A DNA stretch of 64,000 bases, from positions 21,168,631-21,232,630 of the forward strand of contig OU015501.1 of the NCBI GenBank assembly GCA_907164885.2. Reading direction: 5' to 3'. The notes under the pieces were generated by a model. That model ran no database searches. It had not been told where the DNA came from and worked only from the letters and a program-made list of their open reading frames with translations. Source of the stretch: Dolomedes plantarius. Its lineage: Eukaryota > Arthropoda > Arachnida > Araneae > Dolomedidae. Below are positions 1-12,110 of the stretch, piece after piece. Every line of letters begins with the position of its first letter. The first letter of the stretch is position 1. A program made the position numbers and the translations under genes.

Positions 1-104
1 ACAAAGTTAAAGTTAAATTACAAAAACAAACACCATTCTAAAGGTAAATCAAATATTATCCCCTCAAGGTTTATAAGAGATGAAAGGACTGTGTTTGTAT
101 TATG

Positions 105-105
<1 letters not shown>

Positions 106-168
<63 letters not shown>
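106..168. repeat. (AT)n(AG)n compound microsatellite
   Basis: A run of AT dinucleotides passes directly into AG dinucleotides. No coding signal is present; reading frames through it give only Ile-Tyr or Ser-Leu dipeptide repeats. Confidence 0.95.
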
Positions 169-171
169 CAT

Positions 172-1113
172 TTTCTCTTTCTACAGCAAGGGGATATTTT
201 CTGAAAGGAGATCTGGTAAGGAGATTCTGGAAAGGAGATATATTCCGAAAGGAGTCTGATCCTGGAGATTAACATACCTCGCCGCTCTTAAGTTGCTAGT
301 AGAAAATTAACACAGTTATAAAGAAAAAGGAACAGTGGAATGAAAACTCAAAAACTTGAGCAACGCTAATTGAAGACTGCTGAATAACTTATTGATACTA
401 CAAATAACTTAGTTAAAGAGTACAACCCTGAGTGGGCAAACTTGCATAAAAAAGCAGAAAATTACTGAAAACGAGTCATTATGTTTCAATTCTCAAAACA
501 TTTTACACTTTGTTAATTCTTACCTATTTAACTTTGACCTTAACCCAGGTTTGACTTTCCTCGTTCTTACTGATTAAACTCAACATTAACTGAGTATTTA
601 ATTTTTTATTCTTTTAACTATATACTACGTTAATTTGAATTTTGAGTTTCATTTCCTTAAAGAGCATTTCAAACTTCTTCTAAATCATCTTTACTTTGCA
701 AGGTTGGGTAACTACAGTATTTTTCCTCTATATTTTACTCAAATTCAAGAGTATTGATACATAATACTGTTTGCAATTGCGGTGAATTATACAACGTGCT
801 TCAGCTAGTGTAGCTTCAGTTTTTGGAGCTCTTTGTTGTTATCGCATCTTTGTTTTTTTCGGAAGAAAGTTTTCCGTTGGATGAAATGATGTTAGTAAAA
901 GAGACTTTGTCATGCCTCGTTACATATTACAGGGCACATTCCTTTTTCCGGATTTTAGTTGCAGCTATTCCAAATTTCATTTTTAAAATATAGTTGTAAT
1001 ATTGCCTTACTATAAGAGTATTTGTATAAATTTATAACACTGTCAATTTTTTTTACCATGTCTGTCATTGGTGTTACCGATTCTTATTACTCGGCATTCT
1101 TCATATCAGCCTG
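172..1113. other. A+T-rich intergenic DNA, nothing recognised
   Basis: No protein-like reading frame, RNA gene or terminal-repeat structure was found in this stretch. Short homopolymer runs and ordinary A+T-rich sequence only. Confidence 0.7.
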
Positions 1114-1252
<139 letters not shown>

Positions 1253-3526
1253 CACAGAGAGTGTGTCTTGACATTTTTGTTGAGTGACATCTTTGTTGAC
1301 ATTTTAAATCGGAGAAACAATCGTAAATCTCGCACGCTCAAAAAAAATAGCGGCAGAGAGTTCTTGTTAATTCCAAATGTTCATTTGATGAGTTCGATGT
1401 GTGTGAGCGAGCGTAATTTTGAGAAGCAAATTCACTTGGAAGCAGAAAAAGCAACACCGCCTAGAAAGAAAACATTCTCGGCAAGGCCACTTTGCTTGGC
1501 TTACAAAAACACTACGCGGTGGTTGGAGGACTTTTTTTTTCATCCACTTCATGATTTTTGATCCAATTTTCGGGGTTCTTTTTTGGAAGCTAAAATAAAG
1601 TATATCGTTGGGGTTTCTTACTTTCTACTCATTAGATTTTAATTAATGTTCAGAAAACTAAATTTTTATTCTTCAAAATTATTCTTTTTCAATCAAGTTT
1701 GCATGAAGATTTTCATTTTATTGGTACAGCAGACTATTCCCACATCACTTAATAGTCCTTTAGCTATTAAAAAGAATTTCTAGAGCGATGCTTTCAAAGA
1801 GACACATAATGTAAACATTTAAGAGCAGTTGAGAAAATTAATTTCGTCTTCAAATTTTCAGCATAATTACTAGACATAATATGGTTTGCAACAAAGCAAG
1901 TCATGTAAAGTTAGTGATCTTTATAGTATAAGCCTTTTTTCAATTAAAATATGTCCTTGCATCTGTTTTTGTTGACTAATATTGTATAATTTTAAACAGC
2001 TTGGAAGATTATTGTCTTTCGTATGAGAAAACTAAATTAGTGTGCAAGCAAATTTCGTAAATAGTTTTTCCGCCAACTGATTTTATAGAGTATCAGAATT
2101 TTGATATCAATATGCTAAAAAACAGAGCATAAAAGGAAAAGAAGAAAATTTTCATCCTTAAAAATCTCTCATTTAATATCCAAAACAAATTCTCTCGTGT
2201 TACAAAAGATGGTCATAGCGATCTCAACCAATCAACCAATCTCACATCTAAACAGGAACTACTGGGAAATGATTTCTCCAATATTAGCGGGTCCGTCAAG
2301 AGCAAACAGCCAATCATTTAAGAACATTCCTCTGATGGCTAAATTTTTCAGATGCCGTCTGTTCATATAAATGAAATATTTATGAAGGAAAAGAGTGAGG
2401 GAAACTGAATTCTGAGAACATTCTTTCAGAGATTCAGCAGCTTAAAAATAAAATATATCTTACGAAATCCAAAATATTCTTTCAAACATGTAAATATAAA
2501 TCTCTATCCATCAGTAGTATTAAATATTTATTTATTTCAAATGTTTCATCATTAGTTTTTCGTTTCAAGAACTGCTAAGTCATCCGTCATTGTCAGTTTA
2601 TTGTATTGACGCAACTGACTATTAAATTTATTAAAATGTTTTATTTTAGCCCTTTAAATAGTTTTAAAATATTCGCATACATTTAATATTCTAATTAAGG
2701 GTTATATTAAGTACACATTTTCAACTATTATTGCTTAAAAAGAAAAAACTCTGAAAATGCATTTACTTTAATGCATATGTATTTAAAGCTTGCCTTATTT
2801 TAAACATGATTAATTCCTTTTTTTGATTTTTCCATCCAATTTTTTTAATTACTAAATGCTTCGTAGTTTTAAGTAATCGTGTTCAAGAGTTTTCTGGTGA
2901 GGTGTGAGGCCAAATAACTGACAGTCATGTTTCGTTTGAAGCATATATGTTCAATTTTTATACTGTGAGTATGAGTACGAACATTTGATAGATAAAAACA
3001 TGTAACAAAATCTGTCATTTATTTTAGTAACATTTTAATAGAAAATAAAATAATAATTTAAATTAGGATATTTTATCTAATTTCCTTGTTCCGAATAAGA
3101 AAGCATATTTTATGGCTAATAAAAAAAATACCTGCTAATTGCAGTCTCAGATTATCAAATAATTATACAATTTTTTCTAAACAAAGTGAAGTAAAGTATT
3201 ACAAAAGACAAATTTTGCTGTCAGTTAACTTTTCAAGTGTTTAACTTATTCTGAAAATGAAAAACATAATACAAACTTAGATAGTAAATGAAACACGTTC
3301 AAATTATGGCTATACAAATCATTTAAATTTAAAGTACTCTGAATGCTACTTCAGTAAATGAAACACCTTCAAATTATAGTTGTACAAAGAGTGTAAAATT
3401 TGAGTACTTTGAAAATTATATATATTCCCCTAGAAAAGATTTTTTAATAAATTTTAGGTATTACTAAGTTATTAAAAGAGATAGAAACAGAAAAATTACC
3501 ATTTAAACCTATTAAAAACTACCGTT
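1253..3526. other. A+T-rich intergenic DNA with a small local duplication
   Basis: No gene seen. Near 3287-3400 two segments of roughly 70 bases resemble each other, both beginning AGTAAATGAAACAC, which suggests an old local tandem duplication. Otherwise nothing recognisable. Confidence 0.6.
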
Positions 3527-3537
3527 TTCATAATGAG

Positions 3538-3614
3538 GTTTGGTTTGGTTTGGTTTGGTTTGGAACGCTATGGTAAATTTGTGCTACACGAGGGCTAATT
3601 AGACCGAGACCTAC
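3538..3614 (-). mobile_element. 5'-truncated SINE copy with (AAACC)n tail
   Basis: Read on the minus strand, the segment ends in a run of AAACC units and shares its body (tracts like TAATTAGACCG and the CTATGGTAAATTTGTGCTACAC region) with the full SINE at 58974-59153. It lacks the tRNA-like head, so it is a truncated copy. An 11-base direct repeat, TTCATAATGAG, flanks it at 3527-3537 and 3615-3625 and is a good target-site duplication. Confidence 0.8.
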
Positions 3615-3625
3615 TTCATAATGAG

Positions 3626-6490
3626 CAGGTTTTTGTGATATTACTCAGGTAATGAGCTGAAAATAATTTATAAATATAAACATGTTTTGATATCTTAACG
3701 CGTAAACAAAATAAGAAAATACATCTCCTCAAAAACAGTCAAATCTCTGAAAAACTTTAAAATTCAAGCAAAACGTTATAAGATACAAAACTATTAATTT
3801 TAAATCCTAACAAAATCTACGGTATTAAAAATATGCCCCTTAGGTACGGATACTTCTAATTTTTTAATGTTTATTTAAAGTCAGTTTATACAGTCTTAAG
3901 TGTTTAGCTGATATTTTAAAAACATTAAATTTTGATTGGAAGTTTTTAGAATCTGAAATTTCTGTTCATTAATGCTCCTCTACTAGATGTTGTCACTGAT
4001 TACTTGAACCACAACCTTTACTGAGACAGAAATCATAAAAAGTTACAAACGTCATTTACTGGATATCTATCATAATTCAAAATGGTTAAGTGAATTTTTT
4101 TTGCACGTAGATATTGTACAAAATTTATAAAACCCTTAACGTATCCATTTAAAATATTTGATGTATTATTCATAATTTTAAATTTAAAAATTCAACAGCA
4201 TTAAAAAGTGTATTGCATCTTTAGTGAGAAACCTTATACTCACAAAATTAATGAATTCAGGGGGAAAATTACGTTGAGATAAAAAGTAGAAATGAAAGCC
4301 TCAAATTGAGTTGAAATAAAGTAGAAAAGAAGAAAAGGTATCGCATGTGTTAACATCAGTTTACTCCAGCAGTGAACTTAGAAATATTTGTCTTTTTTTT
4401 ACATTATACGTCATTAAAAATGAATCTGGAAACCTGGATTATGTTCTGAATATTTGTTCTCTAAACATCTTTAAAACGTTTAATAAATGAGACATACGAA
4501 GACATACTTAATGAACATATGTAATTCTAAATATGTTTTCTGTACATTTCACTGCCAAACTGAATACCATATGATCTAAGATCAAATATGAAATACTCTC
4601 AAAACTTACAAAATTTACACATGGTTTAAGTAATCTGTCTAGCTCAAAATGGTTTAAGAAATCTGTACAGCTTAAAATTTTTACAAAGCTTGAAAAGTTT
4701 GGCAGTTCTTATGATAAATCTAAAATTTAAATCAAGACTCTTTTTGTCACTCCTGTTCAGAAATTTCCTATTTTCTGGTGTATCTGATTCAGTATTTTTT
4801 CTGACAGTGTTCATAAACATATAATTTTTCATTAAAAAAAGCACTGAAGAAATTAATTATCCCCTCTTAATAGGTTATTTGCCCCTAGTACTTAGCACTT
4901 ATCATTGCTAGAAGCACCAGTGTGAGTATTTAAATTAGTTTAAAATTTATGCCATTTAAAATACCAGTGCAAGCATGAAAGGAATTCACATAAAGAAGTA
5001 GCTAAGAATTTTGTATACGATTCATATCGTTACAAGAATTGTTTGAGTTTGAACAATACACAAAAAATTATACAGACCTTTGTTATTATAAACCCTTATA
5101 TAAATACTTAAATTCCAGAGTTTACAAATTGTAATATTTGTATTGAACGATGTGGTTCTAAATAGTTTGTTCATAATTTCAAGCATTTAACGATTAAGGA
5201 GGTAATTCTGTAAAATCATCACTTTTCCCTCATCTAGTGATACAATTCAGATTTGAGTTATTTTACACTATGATGAAATAATATAAATAGTCTTTGTTAA
5301 TTATATAAAATATTTTATTATTATTTTTTATCTAACTGACATTATTATCATGTATAGATGTTGTAATATGTTAACACAGCATCCCTATCAAATCTCATTA
5401 TTATATAACCTCACTCAGTTAATTCAGAAAAAAATTATCTATTTCAAAAACTCTGAAACAGATGAAATGGAATTTAACCACTTCCTCCTTCCCTGGCTAA
5501 TTTTCAGTTTTCTCTCAAATGTTGACATTTGCATCTACGGAAATGTTTTCATATGTTTTTGAAAGCATTATCACTTTGAACACATGTTTTAAGAACGTAT
5601 CTCAATAACTAAAATTTAAATTAACTTTTCAAAGGTAAATTAAATATTTCAGAGCTATCAATATTTGATTAGATGGCGAATAAATCCATCTGCAAAATAA
5701 ATATATTCTGGATGATAAAATGCAAAGTACATTTTCTTTTAAAATGTACATCAGTTGAAACTGATTGCAATAACTCCATATAAAGGACTATATTTTTTGT
5801 CTGTTTCAAGTTTTATTTTAGTTTAATCTGATAGTTACTTAAGTAATGTTTTAGATAGCATCTCGTATTCATGTGACTTTTTCATCCAATATAACTTTTT
5901 AAAAAAGAGAAAGTGAAGGGTTCCATTAAAATAAGAGATATAAAATATATGCTCATAAGTTTTATGCAGAGAGATAAGTTAGAATTTGAAAATATGAAAA
6001 TGATTCTCTTTTAGATTTCTATACAGTTAAGACTTTTTCTAGTCAATTGTTGTATGTTACAGTATATCTTTCCCATAAGTCGAGTTTTTTGCAATATGTT
6101 GTATAAATGCTGAGCAGTATTTCAAAATGCTGTTCAAAATGTTAATATATTTGTATTTCTGATTAGCAATTTTCATTGATTCTATGATTTTTTAAAACTT
6201 AGAAAACTGCAACACTTTATAATGTAAAATTATACTAAGATTTATAAAAAAAATTTAACAATTAACAATCAGTGAATACCTTTGATCATTCCCTTTGGGA
6301 AATTTGACAATTTCGTTACAGCAAACACATTATCTCGAAATATTCCAAACTATCATTTATCTGGTACAAAATTCAAATAAAAGGGTATATTTTATTTCTA
6401 TAGTCCATATTGTACTTTCTTCTCACTAATAATTATTTCTGCAGTCATAAAATATTACTCAAAGAAGTTACGTAAGTCACATATATTATA
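3626..6490. other. A+T-rich intergenic DNA, nothing recognised
   Basis: Reading frames of 60-70 codons near 4644-4844 and 5350-5562 have no recognisable domain and the composition expected of random A+T-rich DNA. No terminal repeats were noticed. Confidence 0.65.
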
Positions 6491-7072
6491 TATGTTGTTG
6501 TTGTTACATATAGCCGACTGGAACTTAATCCATACAAGTCTGGCCACTCACCCAACATTCAAAAAATATAAAAACACAGGACAACAAAAAAGAAACTTTC
6601 CAAGATACGATAAAAAGAACGACCAAAGGGCTTTAAAACCAGTTAAAAACATTAAAGTTCTAGGATAAAAAGTTAAAAAGCCAGAAGCACAATAATTGAA
6701 GACCGTGAGATCAGGACATAAGTTCTCTGGCCATCCCACACAAATCAGCATTCTGCCGTAAGTTAAAGTCTAGTTTCGAGCAAACAAGTAGGTGAGCTGT
6801 ATTCATATTTCATTCTCACAGAAGGTGCATACTCTGGAACTCACAATCCCTATTTTGGCTAGACAGTCGTGCCCTGTTCTTAGTCTAAAATTGGCCAAGG
6901 CCTCTTTACGTGTTTTATGTTGAAATTTTATCCAGTCATCCCCAATAGTCTCCAGACAATTAATTCCCTTGGAAATGGATGATAATTCACTAATATATCA
7001 CGGCATAATCTTGTCTCGAATAATTCGCCTAAAGGAGAATTATACAAGGCGATTATGTGGTCCTTCTATGGC
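6491..7072 (-). mobile_element. Non-LTR retrotransposon 3' end, degenerate
   Basis: On the minus strand a decayed frame from about 7070 to the stop at 6711-6713 matches the C-terminal part of spider non-LTR retrotransposon ORF2 proteins. It includes an RLRTGHDCLAK motif, a Cys-rich SRVCTFC segment and a terminal LRQNADLCGMARELMS. Frameshifts and stops interrupt it. About 200 bases of 3' UTR follow and end in (AAC)n, seen on the plus strand as TGTTGTTGTTGTT at 6492-6505. The 5' part is missing. The same (AAC)n ending occurs in the element at 24629-25160. Family assignment comes from memory of the protein family, not from a search. Confidence 0.75.
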
Positions 7073-8084
7073 CCTCGTGGAATGAATGGAAAATCACGAG
7101 AAACTTACATGGCACTTATCGAATTAAAGATCTACCTATTAACAGCGGATTTCAGTTTATTCATTTTTATATTGCTCTAAACACTGAATATTTTATAACA
7201 AACTCAAAAAGCACGATAAAAAAGCGGAGGAAGAGATCGGCTTCTCGAAATCCGCAATAAAAACTTATCTCAATCTTCAATTAGGTTATACTCTCAGCAA
7301 ATACAATTCACGAATGTCTTAGAGATAATAACATCTAATGCTTCCAAGTCTGAAGAATCACAATAATTCTTAGTCCATAATTAGTTGCGAATTTGAGTGC
7401 TAATTGTTGATTTAAAGAAGTCGCTGTTTGTTTTTGTTAGCGTCCTCCACAATTTTCGTATAAGTAACCTACTGTTTTTTATACAATATTTTATGGATAC
7501 TAAACTATCTACTTTCAATAACTTTGCTTCAAAATGCCCTTATTTTTTATTATTTTATCAGTTATCTCCTCAAAAACATAACCAGATTTAGTTCCATGAT
7601 ACATTGTTTCACCATTGTATTACACACACCAAAACCACAAGGTCTCATTCACAGGTACATACACTCTTGCAAGAAATTTACTATTTTTTATTCTACTTAA
7701 ACAGATGAGTTTTAAAATAATCCGTAAAAAATTAAATTTGAATAAAATATGATGAAAATGACCACTTCTACCAAAGTTAAATTATATGCAATAGGCTTTC
7801 AAAAGGTAAGGAGACAGCGTCTTTGGATATAAAACGCTAAGATAAACTATTGACCTAATACACTACAGTTGTATGAAATGTAAAGGCATACAACAGCTTG
7901 TACAGTATTTACGTCTGGAAGGCAGAGGTTTAGTGACGCAATATCTTCATTAGCTGGCTTTAAGTGCTTAGTCGTCTATAATTTCCGACCTGTGGCTGAG
8001 ACAGCCACAACGAGCTACTAGAAAAGTTAAAGTTTGCTTGAAGAAAACACCAAATGAAGCATAAAAATGGATGATAATTGCATA
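7073..8084. other. Intergenic DNA, nothing recognised
   Basis: Short frames at 7057-7260 and 7397-7591 show no domain. No RNA gene or terminal repeat was found. Confidence 0.6.
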
Positions 8085-8727
8085 TGAGGAGCATGCTATT
8101 TCACAATCATAGAATCACAATGATACATTCTGAAGACAGAAATAAGAATATGAGTGGTGAGGAAGTCTGGGAAATATACTGGGGCCTGTACGACCTCCAC
8201 AATTGTGATATCTTCCATATACAATCAACTCGATCGAGGCCTCATTGCGAGGATCACCTAATAGCATCAGTAAGGTATCTGATACTATGTATGTATCCAT
8301 GAGATATGTTGGCAAGTTAGTAAGAAACAAGCGGAATCGCTGAAGGGTTTTCCTACTGCACCCACAATGCGCCAAATGAAAATGGATTCTAGATCAGAAT
8401 AACACTCTTGTACGTCATATGATGATAACGCAACTACGAATGACTTTTTATGACACATTTCATCTACTCGTTGGACCTTCTGAAATGATCTTTTTTACTT
8501 TTCCATAAAGTTAAGAAATGACTGTCTGTATGCTAATTCCTTGTATATTCTGTGCAGCGCAAACTATAAATTCAAGACTTTGAACTCACTTTTCAGCAAG
8601 ATTATAACGATGAGATCACTGCATCCAGCTGCAGGAGGAGTATTTTGAGTTATCTATACCGCCATTCAGAGTTTTCTATATTCCTACTAAGTTTTGCGAT
8701 GGGTCGTTACTTTTTGCATGCTCCTCG
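8085..8727 (-). mobile_element. Degenerate mariner-like element, about 640 bp
   Basis: Short inverted ends, YGAGGAGCATGC, lie at 8085-8096 and 8716-8727, each next to a TA dinucleotide, as expected for Tc1/mariner insertions. In between, a minus-strand frame contains a stretch (PVYFPDFLTTHIFLFL) resembling the PPYSPDLxPxDYxLF catalytic-site motif of mariner transposases with several substitutions. The rest of the frame is scrambled. It is much shorter than a 1.3-kb mariner, so it is internally deleted. The ends are only 12 bases and the motif match is partial, so this is a moderate call. Confidence 0.45.
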
Positions 8728-10030
8728 TATAATTTCAATAAAAAGTATTTGTTTAACGTGATAAAAACATCAAAACGAAAGTTCCTAAAATAGGTAAGTT
8801 CCAAGGCGTTCCTCTAAAAAGATGTTTATCACATCGCTTTATTCAGGAACACCATGGAAATTGCTTGTTGGAGCATTTATATACTTTGGTTGTAATAAAT
8901 GTTAGTATGGAAACTATTCTGTCATTCAAAAAAAGTTTCCGGACTAAATAAGTAAATTGCTTTCAATAAAATTCGATCTCAAATGTGAAGGTTTTTTACC
9001 CACCAAATAAAAAAAAATCGTCCAATAATATGTGTCACTCAGTACATGATATTTTAACTGATTCATATGTGTGAAAAGAAAATTTTTTTTTCCAAAATTT
9101 CAAAGCTCTTATTTCATTTTGTAGTTTAGGTAGACGATATTTTCCCCCTAAAATATAAATTCTAATATGAAAGTCATTACTTTTCAGTCGTCTTACATCA
9201 CATAATTTGTACAGAAATCTACCAACCCCTCGCTGCCTTCGAAATGAACGCAGATATCATGAAATATCTTTTTGAAAATCTAAGAAGGAGGAGTGAAGCT
9301 GGAGTGATATTATAAAAAATCTCACTGCCAAACAGATTTAGCAGGAAGAAAAACACCGGGAGAATTTCATAAAATGGAGATATCAGAATCAGAGAATTGT
9401 GAAATACCCTGGACTATTGGAGAAACGTTTTGATACGCAATATATAAAATATTTTATTCAAATTTACAAACAATGTTAACAGCATAAAAAAATGTAGCAA
9501 GAATATTTTTTAACAAGAAATCACTCCAACATTTTCGTACATAAAATTTTTGTTCTACGCAGATTTTTACGAACTTTATAATCTTTAGTTTAAGAGGAAC
9601 ACAAATTCATGTTACGGATTATTACAATTAATAAATATTTTAAACCATAAATACATACGGTTTCTTTTTCAAATACGGTGAGCACATGGGTTAAAACAAT
9701 GGCTGAATTACAATGAACTTCATTATTCATTGTCAAGGCTTATTTTAACAATGGCTAGTTAAAATAAAGGTTGACTACTCCTGATGTAAGCCTCAGAACA
9801 AAAAGCTAAAGAATACTAATTATACTATATCTGAAAATCTACTCTTAAAACTTGATTCGATTTAGCTGTGACTATAACTTAGCTATGACGCTCTGAAAGT
9901 TAAAGAATATTTCACGGTCTTCCTAGACAAATGAAATACTGTTAATAAAGAATTTAGAGTACATTTAAATATAATTCATAGTACATCATTACGTAACTAC
10001 ATTAATAGCGAATAAAAATATTTGAATATC
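8728..10030. other. A+T-rich intergenic DNA, nothing recognised
   Basis: No protein-like frame, repeat boundary or RNA gene was seen. Confidence 0.65.
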
Positions 10031-10041
10031 AAATATATATT

Positions 10042-10098
<57 letters not shown>

Positions 10099-10126
10099 TT
10101 ATTTATTTATTTATATATATATACAT
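10031..10126. repeat. (AT)n with internal (TTTA)n microsatellite
   Basis: An AT array of about 50 bases is followed by five TTTA units and a short second AT run. Confidence 0.95.
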
Positions 10127-11993
10127 ACAGCTGAATCTCAATTTTAACCAAGATTAAAGATTTGAGAATTCTTCGATTTTCATTTTTTAACCCTAGGAAG
10201 TTTGTTTTTTTTTCATCTTATGTATTCCTTTTCACAATATGAGTTTCCGTAGCTATAAAATTAATCCATACATTTAGGATATAATTCCAGTGTTTGTAAT
10301 TCAGCAAAAAGCGGATTAATACGATAGATATTCGGCTGATCCCGCACCTTGCCTTTTTAAATATTGTGAAGAAGGAAATTGCGCAGAACTAGGATGTTCA
10401 TCTTATTAGTGCCTATTAAATTTATTCTGCGTATCCACAATAACAATGGATTATCTGCATTTCATAAGGTACAAAGGAAGCCGGGGTGACATTTTAAGGC
10501 TTCAAAAAAAAAAAAAAAAAACTCGTATTCTATCGCTAAAGTGAAGAAAAAATTAAGTTCACTTTGTTAGTTGTCTGTATGTTGTTTTGTAACAGCATTG
10601 TATGTCAATCTCTCAAGCCATTGACTGTGAGATAAATTGTTGCTATTATCTACAAAGGCATCAACCTCTTGCTCTGCAGAAATGAATTCACCCTGAGGAT
10701 CGTTGGCCTACCGCTTGTTTTACTGTAATGTATGCCTTTTCTCTCAAATTTCTACACATTAGAGCTCTTTATTACGTTAACCAAACATGTTCAAGAGACA
10801 GGAGGGAAGTCTTCAAGTTTTACAATATGCTGAGTAGATGATGAGCACCCGAAACAAATTCAGCATGGACGCTCATAGCTAGTTGAATTACGTAGACTTA
10901 AACAATAATGATAAATAGCCTACGCAGTTATTATTAAACTAATGAGGCAAATAATAGATGAAAATAACGAAGAATGGCTGTTAACTGTTTCAGTATGAAT
11001 ACCTCTAAAACCTTTTATCGATTTCGTCAAAATAAAAGATGATGGCGATAAAACAAAACACTTCAACTGGTTCCTGATAAACTATAACAGTTTTATTAAC
11101 AAATTAAACTAAGTCTTTTTTCCCTAATATGTAACTGAAAGTAACAACTTCTAGAGCATATGAACGGAATAAACGGAATTACATAATAAAAATTAAAAGA
11201 ATATTTCCCACGAGGTAAAATCAAAAATTCGTGTTTGAGAATTTAGTTCTAAAAGAAAAAAATTATCATCCCATCAACAGTGGAATTTATATAGAGTGAA
11301 TAACGTGTCGAAAGGAAATATTATTTGTTTGATAACTATTACAACGAGGTCGATTGTAAACGTGTAAAATCTCAACGTATACAGCATCAATATGACGTGA
11401 AAATAAAGACGGAATCATTGTTTAAAAAGTCAAAGTTTTCTCTTATATATCATTGTGGTTGTCATTCTGAACTTTTACCTGCGGATAAAAAAGGATAAAA
11501 TGTGAGATGTATTTCATAAATACAGATTATTGTAAACCTATGATTATTTGTTTTTCAAGTTCATTCTTCCTCTATTTATTGAACTTGTTTTTCTTTACTA
11601 AATGGTAGAGGTCAACATTCAAAGGTAATAATTGATTGTAAAAAAAAGAAAGCTGAAAAGGAAATATTCAACTTTTCGTGGACACACACTTAATTATTTT
11701 TAAACTTATTTTCAATTAACCATTACAATGTACTTTAAGCCTGATGTTCAAAAATATTTAACAATATTCACATAAGCTAATTACTGAATATTTCAAAACA
11801 GTCCTCATCTTTTCTAAGTCAAAAGAATATTAAACTAATGTTTCTTGAAAATACTTTTTTAATATCCTTTTTCTTTTGAAGCTTCTACATAATAATCCAT
11901 AGCTAGTTTCATAAGACACTAACAACAAACTGATAGCATTTTTTGTTTAAAAGCCTGAATACTGTTTAGAACGTTTTCATCATCAGCTATCCA
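10127..11993. other. Intergenic DNA, nothing recognised
   Basis: Holds a poly(A) run at about 10505-10521 but no recognisable gene or element. The poly(A) run could be the tail of an old retroelement, but no upstream body was identified. Confidence 0.6.
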
Positions 11994-12110
11994 ATTACTT
12001 ACAGAATAAAAGCTTGGCCTGGTATTTACTTACAGGATAAAATTTTGGCAAGCGTCTACTTACTGCATAAAATTTTGGCAAGTCTTCTCTTCAGTGAGTA
12101 AAGATTTGGC
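11994..12110. repeat. Short minisatellite, about 33-bp unit, 3-4 copies
   Basis: A unit of the form ACTTACnGnATAAAAnnTTGGC repeats about every 32-34 bases. The second and third copies share ATAAAATTTTGGCAAG exactly; the outer copies are more diverged. Confidence 0.75.

Noticed and set aside
12005..12110. A CRISPR array
   Set aside because: The repeat units are contiguous with no unique spacers, so it is a minisatellite; no CRISPR array was seen anywhere in the window.
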